Origin: Tricholoma matsutake
Taxonomy: Eukaryota; Basidiomycota; Agaricomycetes; Agaricales; Tricholomataceae
NCBI GenBank assembly: GCA_026075535.2
Contig: AP026542.1
Coordinates: forward strand, 2,542,001 to 2,606,000
Reading direction: 5' to 3'
DNA length: 64,000 bases
Part shown: one piece after another, positions 57,488 to 64,000 of the stretch
How positions within the stretch are numbered: position 1 is the stretch's first letter
How the letters are laid out: each line of letters starts with the position of its first letter
Made by a program: the position numbers and the translations under genes
The notes under the pieces: generated by a model
What the model was told of the DNA's origin: nothing
Seen by the model: the letters and a program-made list of their open reading frames with translations, nothing else
The model's database searches: none

Positions 57488-57973
57488 AAACGAACGGGGT
57501 GGTGTTTTGATTCGGGTTCCCATCCTTTTTTTCGCATACCACAGAAGTACCTGCAATATCCACGCATTGTATGACCTGCTGGCTCCTGAAAAAATATCGA
57601 GGCGATGGCTAGTTCGCGATAGATCATGCGTTGCCATGTTTGCACTTTCCGTGCCTGTCGTAGTCAACCCAGGTGCGTTCTAGTGGCGACTTTTATATAG
57701 CTTGTCGGTAAACATTTTGAGTATCCTACGTATTTGCAAGTCACCTCATTCCCCACTATCATCAGGTCATCAGTTTGGGAATAGTGACTGGGCAGATATT
57801 GCCTTAAGGAAACATCAATCTCTGCAGCTCCCACCTCCTATTTGAAGTTCTCCCGAGCTCTCCTGTTTTCCATGCCGTACCGCTGAATTTGATTCTACTC
57901 TCTTACACGCCTGCTTTCTGTGATTTTTTAGCATCGACCGTCTAGCTTTCAGGGTTTCACGCAGATCTCATAA
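57488..57973. other. intergenic, no gene seen
   Basis: It contains the GCN1 3' UTR and the putative promoter of the next gene. Confidence 0.4.
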
Positions 57974-58975
57974 ATGTCAGCAGTCCTTGATTTTATTCAT
58001 AGGAAATACAAGGTATCATTTGGTTCTCCAGTTGTCTTTCTTATCGTCATATAGACCGCAGGTGTTGAATCCCCCTGGGGTTCAGGCGCTCTCCGACTCT
58101 GGGCCGATCAAATTTGGTATCCTTGGAGCAGCACACATCGCGCCTACAGCGCTTATCTCTCCGGCCAATAATCGTCCAGAGGTGGAAGTATACGTGGTAG
58201 CAGCCCGGGATCAGAAAAGGCTCTTGATTTTGGAAAGAAGTATGGGATACCTAAAGAATGCTTATCAAGGTACCTAACAACCCTTAAAAGCCCAGAACGA
58301 TCGTGCTGATGGGAACCTATGTTGGATGACATAGATGTGCAAATCGTCTATATCTTGAAAATTTCCTGATCCGTTTTTTCAGTTGCCCAATGGATTGCAT
58401 TATGAGTGGGCAATGAGAGCATTAGCTGCCGGAAAGCACGTTCTCGTGGAGAAACCTGCAGCCGACACTGCTGAAGAGACAAAGGCGATGTTTGAACTTG
58501 CGGAACGCAAAGGTCTGGTGCTCCTGGAGGCTTTCCACTGTCAGTACTTATCCCCATATCACCATCACATCCAATACTGACCCTTGTGATTAGGTTCCAT
58601 CCTGCAATCCAACGAGTCAAAGCGATACCCGATAGCGGGGAACTCGGCACTATCAAAAGTATCACGGTGAACCTGGCGGTACCAAATGTAACAAGCGATT
58701 CCGATATTTTGTTTTTCCGACTTATTACTATTCGATCAAAGTCTACGTACGTGACAAGAAGACTGGGGTTGAGAATATGTACGGCTTTGCAGATGCGGGG
58801 ATAGATGCCAAGGGCGAGAAATGGTGGATGACATCGATATCAGTTGGAGGCGTTCGTCGACCGCGTTAAAGGAAGGAAACCGCAGGCGTGGATAGACATG
58901 CAGCATTCGGGGGCGAACATGGAATGGATCGAGAAGATTTGTGCAAATGTTCATCCGTATTCATCTTCCGTGTAG
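57974..58975 (+). pseudogene. Gfo/Idh/MocA oxidoreductase with missing centre
   Basis: The family includes dimeric dihydrodiol dehydrogenase-like NAD(P) enzymes. It starts MSAVLDFIHRKYK; an intron to about 58063 joins VLNPPGVQALSDSGP to the Rossmann motif IKFGILGAAHIAPTALISPA. Then comes NGLHYEWAMRALAAGKHVLV, followed by EKPAADTAEETKAMFELAER and FHPAIQRVKAIPDSGELGTI. After LAVPNVTSDSDI the sequence jumps to YYYSIKVYVRDKKTG and YQLEAFVDRVKGRKPQAWID, the C-terminal end. The central part of the C-terminal fold (about 120 residues, including the GGG..D.GCY region) is absent. Around 58217-58262 two compensating one-base shifts disturb ALDFGKKYGIPK. It was a recently functional gene, now broken. 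Confidence 0.7.
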
Positions 58976-60023
58976 TTCGATTTTTTCATATTTTCTCAAA
59001 TAGACTGGGGAAGTCGTCCCAAATAGCTTATCCTGATTCTTGTTGCACTTCGATATCAGTCGGTTGTGAGAGGCTTGGAAGATCACTGGTCTTTTTTGTC
59101 ATGACAAATTTCACACAGCTTGTAAGTTGTGCTTGCATATGTGATATCCTAGGTTTCGGCTCGTAGTTGGAATTGTAAACCGTCGTTCAGGTAATGATAG
59201 TGAGATGCGTCGTATGCTTAGTGGTGGTGACTTGAGAGGCTGTACTTGTGAGGATCTACGCGTACGCGTGATGGAAAAAGTAAGATCGACGGATTTGGAA
59301 TGGCGTGGAGATGATCTACATCGAGATTCGAAACAAGGTTCAGTGATACTCTAGCCACTATAGGAATGTACGTATTGTGTAAGGAGAACTTATAATCCCA
59401 AGCTTATTACAGCCATTTGCAGAACGATGGGCCCTTGATGGCCCTTTCGAAAACGGCTTGTTTATGTCTTTTTGTTTGTTCCATCAGTGATGTGATGCCG
59501 GTAAGTAGCGAGCAAGGCTTATCAATGTTTATCGGCACATCGGCATTTGGCTAGCATCATTGAATGGGACCAAATACGGCGAATATTAAACAAAAGCGTT
59601 TTGCTGAAGGGCCTATCGTTCTGCAAATGTGTAGGTGTAAAATTTCTCAGAGCAACGGTGGCAGCGACTGAAACTTCTGTTTGGAAGAATCGCTTTTGGA
59701 CGCTTTCAATGGCCAACAAATTTCTAGCCATCGCGGTCAGACAGGTTTCTTTTGTCTGGAGGACAGCGAGCACTTGGCGAGCACAAGACATAATAGAAGG
59801 TAAAGAAGTCAAAAGGTATGTGGATAATATCAGATATCATGATCTGAATGCGTGCGAGAGGACGGCGAACAAAGTGCGACAGCATAACAGGAAGCAAACC
59901 CCAGCCCAACCCTATCCCATACAATAGCAAATGATCATAAAATAACCAAGCAGGCTAGCCGATGTGATTTGCATATTTTTTCTCATGACCATGATCATCC
60001 TATCTCGGAATTTCTTCCTGTCC
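58976..60023. other. intergenic, no recognised gene
   Basis: A 126-codon plus-strand frame (59547-59927) lacks family motifs, splice context or codon character that would support it. No repeats were recognised. Confidence 0.4.
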
Positions 60024-60721
60024 CTACCCAGGCCCATGCCCAGGTTCTTGCTCCTTCAACAGCGAATTTCCCGTCACAGAGTACGCTGGCGGGGGGTAAA
60101 CGGCTTCAGTCTTATCCCGTGTACTTATTAAAGCGTTGGCTTCACGCTCTTTCCTCGAGCGCGATCTCGAATACGGGGTAGCCATTGCTGATATGGTGGG
60201 CGACGACGGTTGCGAGGGCAATACGTCGATGTCCGTAACTCCTGCAGGCGCAAAAGGGTCACGAGGGTCAGCAAAGTGCCATGCACCAGAGGGTAGGCGA
60301 TTGGCGATGCGCATCGGGGAGCTGGAGGAGCGTTCTGTTGTCCAAGGTTGTTTAGATTGAAAAATGATAGGGTGTGTAATAGGGACGTACTGAATCGGGG
60401 AGTCTCGCCGCCTGGTGAGCCGAAGGGTGTTATACGGGCTGCGAGGTGAAAAGGGTCTGTGATTTGCGTGCCATGCGACGCGCTGAGTTTGAGTGTTAGA
60501 TTTGTGGTAGAAGAGAAAGGGTCGGAGGAACGAGAGTCATGAGAGAAGCGGCGTTTCCGAAGCCATATTGTGAGAAATATGGCGCCTGCGAAGAGGAGAA
60601 TCCCAACCGAAACCAAGACTACAGTGAGGATGGTTGTGCGATTGTCAATTGTTGAGTGGGAAATTTGCGTTGAATATGGGGAGGAGGCGGAGGAAAAAAC
60701 AGAGGATAAAGTGGGAGACAT
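60024..60721 (-). CDS. single-pass membrane protein with PPPAYS-type tail
   Basis: Two exons, 60721-60391 and 60334-60024 (intron GTACGT...CAG of 56 bp). The protein of about 213 residues starts MSPTLSSVFSSASSPYSTQI, a short Ser/Thr-rich outside segment. One transmembrane helix follows at about residues 31-53 (TILTVVLVSVGILLFAGAIF), then a basic stop-transfer RKRR. The inside tail has SSSSPMRIANRLPSGAWHFA, DPFAPAG and YPPPAYSV. The layout resembles fungal Mid2/SKG6-like surface sensors and many mushroom TM proteins with PPPAY tails. No conventional signal peptide is seen, so upstream exons (60722-60830) are possible. Confidence 0.6.
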
Positions 60722-62938
60722 CAATCCGATTCGTGTTTGGTGAACAGACCTGTTAAAACAAGGATCGTCGAAGATGTGGGTCCATGTACACCACGTTAGA
60801 AACAATAAGACTTACTCAGAAGACCTACGACTTAGGCGTCTGGACGTGTAAGTTAGTTTTGCCAAACAATCTGTGTCTAGGAAGCTGAGACGGTAGGACA
60901 CAAAAAAGAGTGACGCAAAGAAGTAAATAAGAAGGAAAACCAGGGAATCAGTATCATCAACAGCATCAGCCAAGACGATATATACCTGTGTCCCTGTGGA
61001 GCGAAAGTTCAAGTTTAAGTGGAGAGAATTTAAGCAAGCGGACGCGAACTGATGACAACAATGAACGTCGGTGTTCCTCTTGTCAGATGGATATTCACAA
61101 ACCTCCCTTGGATAGATGAGCAATAGGTGCTTTATAGTGGGCAGCAGGTTCGATAGCCTAGACGACAATTTGGGGAACTTTGCGACCTATGTAGATAAAT
61201 TTACTGTGAGCAACCGAAGAGTGCTAGTTAAGAAAAGGAAATTGTTTTATTTCTCCAACCTCCATCAGGTAAGCCAGGGTAAGCCAAGTGACCCAAGTCC
61301 GGCGAGGCAGGCAGGGTCGCTTTTCCCTAGACGAGATCCAACCCAACGAACGACGCCGTAGTACCAGCAACGGTGTCATATGTACCCAAGTACAAGAATA
61401 AAATAAATACAAATACGAAAATGTGAAGGACAGGAGTCCAGATTGCTAATGAACTTTGCGCGACAAAATATGAAAATGGTTTAGGCTCGTGACCATCTGT
61501 GACCATCCGCTTTGAGGACATCTCGATATAATTTTAGATTAAGGATTTATTCCTTTTTAAAAGGGCGCCCGAACACAATCCCCCGGAAGTAGGCTACACC
61601 TAAAGAACCCTCCTCATCGACAAGCACCCAAACCGCTACCACGCCCTCTCAGGCTCGCAGGACTGGCTGCTGCGCTTCCTCCCACTACGGTATTCTATAC
61701 TTCCGGAGCCCGCATGAGCGCCGAGGCTTCCAGCTGTCAGCGAGCTGCATAGTTGGTGTACGAACATGGGATCGATCACGGGAAGGCTTAACTTGCACCT
61801 GTCGGAAAAGAAAAAATGATCGTGGTTAAACAAATGACCCTCACCTTTACTCTGCAGTTCTGCCCCCCATCCCCCTCAACCGATACTCCCCCTGTTCCCC
61901 ATCTATTCCTCCCATGGTATATACATCTGCAGTCCACCCCTTGCCGATGAAGTCCCAAGTTGAGTATGCCAACACTCTCCCAGTAGGGTGTGGGCTGTGC
62001 AGGGATGGTCCTATGATTGGCTATTGGTGACCTTCTGCTATTGGTCTTCCTCCCCAAAGGTTGTAGGTCTCTACCCAATTGACAACGGATTGCACCCTTG
62101 ACACAAGGCCAAGGTCTGTGCTAAGCAGAGCTGGTGGCGGTATGCCGAGGGCTCGAAAATGGTGCCTGAGTTGCATTGAGAGTAAGATGGATAGCAGAAC
62201 ATTCCTGCTGCCAGCAAGAGCATGTGGGGTCCACCACACAAATCATCGTGATGAACTCCGATAAGATAAAATGAAGGGGTAGTTTATAAAGGATGACGGC
62301 TCAAGCTGTGAGAGAGGCCCGACAGCGATTAGTGAGGAGGTGTTAGGTAGAATAAAGCACAGTCATAGTGGGGGCACTGAATTCCCATGACCAGATGGTG
62401 GTGGTTAAAGATCAAGAAGCAGTACATCTCGATATAATGGATGACGCTATCACAAAGCAATGAAGCATGGCAAAAAACTACAACATCTCCCATGGTTGAT
62501 GGATGACACCTGACTTACATCACGTTTTGATGCTTACATACTCTAACCGTAACCTTTGGTTGCTGAACAGACCCATGGTGTCTGGCAGGGCCTGGCCTCT
62601 ATGAGGCGCAGGGAGACTAGTACCTTCAGGGAAGCAAACAGGGCATCCCATACTAATCATAGTAGGGGTTATGCCACTGAGCAGCACCTAGACCTAGTCC
62701 TGTTCTTATCATGCCCCCCAAACCATGTCAGAAAATGTTTATGTAATCTTTGGACTTTGAAACCATGACACATCGATATCATGATACCCTCTCTCTACTC
62801 TTGACATGTTTATACCTTTGCCCATCTGTTTATCATAACCAATTCAATTCTTAATTCATTTAAACATCAACTTCAATGGAAGGAAGTGTTCGAAGCATTT
62901 GATCTTACAAGAAAACACCTGTCATCGCAGTACCATAA
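60722..62938. other. non-coding, possible decayed repeat pieces
   Basis: No clear gene was found over 2.2 kb. A minus-strand frame near 62240-62020 (SRNVLLSILLSMQLRHHFRA) and a plus-strand frame at 62556-62768 look protein-like over short spans but are not recognised. A run of A/T and the change in texture after about 61500 suggest the start of another repeat-rich block. Confidence 0.35.
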
Positions 62939-63540
62939 ATGCCAGATTACCTCAAACATCACCTGCCAACTGCATTGAGTTCTTCCCTTCCGCCATCTCC
63001 AAATGACCTGAAGGAATCATCACCTACCATGTTGTTATCACCTCTGCTTGGCTCTCCATTTGATATGCTTGGCTGGATGGGACAATCCTCAAGTCAACCA
63101 CAATTGATTCAATCTCCTCTGAGCAATGCGGAAAAGCTGGCATGCAAGTTTGAGAGGATGGAACTGCTACTCAAGGATTCTGGATTTGATTCTGTTGGTG
63201 AACTCTTGAATGTTTTGTTCTACAATCCAAGTCGCACCTCTGGGGAGTCTGATCCTTGAGGTTCTTGCCATGCAAAGGTTGTTTCTCAGTTTCTCCAAGG
63301 ATAAAACAAGATCAAGATGTATGATATCATCACCCTCATCTATGAGCACAAACATTGCGCACCTTTACTGGCATCACCACTTTATTTGGAGCATCATGCT
63401 CCATTCTCACCTTCAGTCCCTGCAGCCAAAATATTTCATGCTCATCCTTCTTTATTCTCATGGGCAACCAACCTTGTCGCTACACATGTTCATCAAGAGA
63501 TCTACCAGCTTTCTCAGATCAACAGTTCTAGTGTTTTAAG
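62939..63540 (+). pseudogene. N-terminal fragment of a DUF6589-type repeat protein
   Basis: It starts MPDYLKHHLPTALSSSLPPS and carries KFERMELLLKDSGFDSVGEL and LFYNPSRTSGESDP. After a TGA at 63257-63259 (expected Arg, from CGA) and a TAA near 63302, the text continues IKMYDIITLIYEHKHCAPLL and HPSLFSWATNLVATHVHQEI. This order is the usual N-terminus of a mushroom protein family seen in many copies (DUF6589 by memory). The rest is cut off by the palindromic repeat and the window end. Function unknown, probably transposon-encoded. Confidence 0.6.
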
Positions 63541-63705
63541 GCCCAGTTTGGTCCGGTTTTTTGACCCCCAAAGGGGCAACCAGGGACCGCAACTGGTCCA
63601 AACCATTGCCCACAAATGGAGGACTGCAACCAAACCAAATAGGACTGGTCCTATTTGGTTCTCAAAAAACCAGTTCTGACCAGTTTTACTATGATTTTTT
63701 GTAGT
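63541..63705. repeat. palindromic MITE-like insertion
   Basis: The left arm CCAGTTTGGTCCGGTTTTTTGA and the right arm ending CAAAAAACCAGTTCTGACCAG are near inverted repeats, with a second inner pair (GGACCGCAACTGGTCC; CAAATAGGACTGGTCCTATTTG). It interrupts the DUF6589-type frame. No duplication was identified, so the boundaries are approximate. Confidence 0.5.
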
Positions 63706-64000
63706 GTAATTAAATTCTATTATATTCTCAATAAAACTAATTACATTTACCCTGTGAGCAGGTGCTCGCAGCAGTGGGGGTGTTGCTAATAGAATTCAAA
63801 AAGAGAAAAAGAAAAAGAAACCCTACATCTGCAAGGTGCAGGGAGGTGTTCATCGCAACAAAAGAAAAAAGAAAGAAATAAAACACCCCATACACAAGCA
63901 CAAGAGTGGGGTGTTGTGGGGTGTCATACATTGTCCACTGGAATACATTGTGGTTGGCCTCATTGTATGTCATAACCCCCCCCCCCCCCCCCCCCCCATT
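63706..64000. repeat. low-complexity end with a run of 22 C
   Basis: Purine-rich AAAGAAAAAG sequence (63795-63885) is followed by GGGGTGTTGTGGGGTG and, at 63976-63997, a homopolymer of 22 C. No gene. Confidence 0.7.

Noticed and set aside
59547..59927. 126-codon plus-strand frame
   Set aside because: No motif, splice context or neighbour support; length alone is not enough in a 1-kb intergenic gap.
1..64000. CRISPR arrays, rRNA genes, tRNA genes
   Set aside because: No array with regular spacers and no rRNA or cloverleaf-type tRNA sequence was found; this is a fungal nuclear region.

Overview
The window looks like a chromosome segment of a mushroom-forming basidiomycete (Agaricomycetes). 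The evidence is intron-dense genes with introns of about 45-65 bp, Plavaka and DUF6589-type transposon proteins, Ty3/gypsy and Ty1/copia elements with basidiomycete-type Gag and Pol motifs, and a strong CpG to TpG/CpA decay pattern confined to the repeats. It has two very different halves. Family names come from recognising motifs by eye; no database search was run.

Region 1 (1-30740) is a nested transposon graveyard. The left edge holds the 3' part of a gypsy relative that keeps a gag-like frame and an LTR but has no pol. A nearly complete gypsy element follows at 4465-14801, with 1.18-kb LTRs, a 4-bp target duplication GCGC, gag, protease, RT, RNase H and integrase. It also has a copy of its polypurine tract in the middle of pol, and an intron-containing gene on the opposite strand between integrase and the 3' LTR, encoding a coiled coil followed by a Zn2Cys6-like cluster. 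Next come a 90-bp tandem duplication, a pair of direct repeats around a 256-bp hAT-like MITE, a broken multi-exon gene of an unnamed repeat-associated family (16657-19558), and a G-rich minisatellite. A Plavaka transposase pseudogene (20.6-29.16 kb) is split by a Ty1/copia element (21835-27462, 5-bp duplication ATATG) and by a 602-bp hAT-like MITE (28494-29095, 8-bp duplication CTTGATGC). Subtracting both insertions restores the reading frame at each junction.

Region 2 (30741-60721) is ordinary gene-dense euchromatin. It carries a dynamin-family GTPase (-), the very large SSU-processome factor UTP20 (+), a possible small gene (-), an aldo/keto reductase (+), a CTK3-like CTD-kinase subunit (-), a caspase-fold protease-like protein (-) divergent from GCN1 (+), a Gfo/Idh/MocA oxidoreductase that has lost its centre, and a single-pass membrane protein (-).

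Region 3 (60722-64000) returns to repeats: a DUF6589-type fragment cut by a palindromic sequence, ending in a run of 22 C.

The host genes do not form a pathway. UTP20 (ribosome assembly), GCN1 (translation stress sensing) and CTK3 (Pol II CTD phosphorylation) are housekeeping genes. The most interesting material is in the elements: the antisense gene, the internal polypurine tract, the half-tRNA primer site of the copia element, and the genetic record of CpG methylation and deamination.
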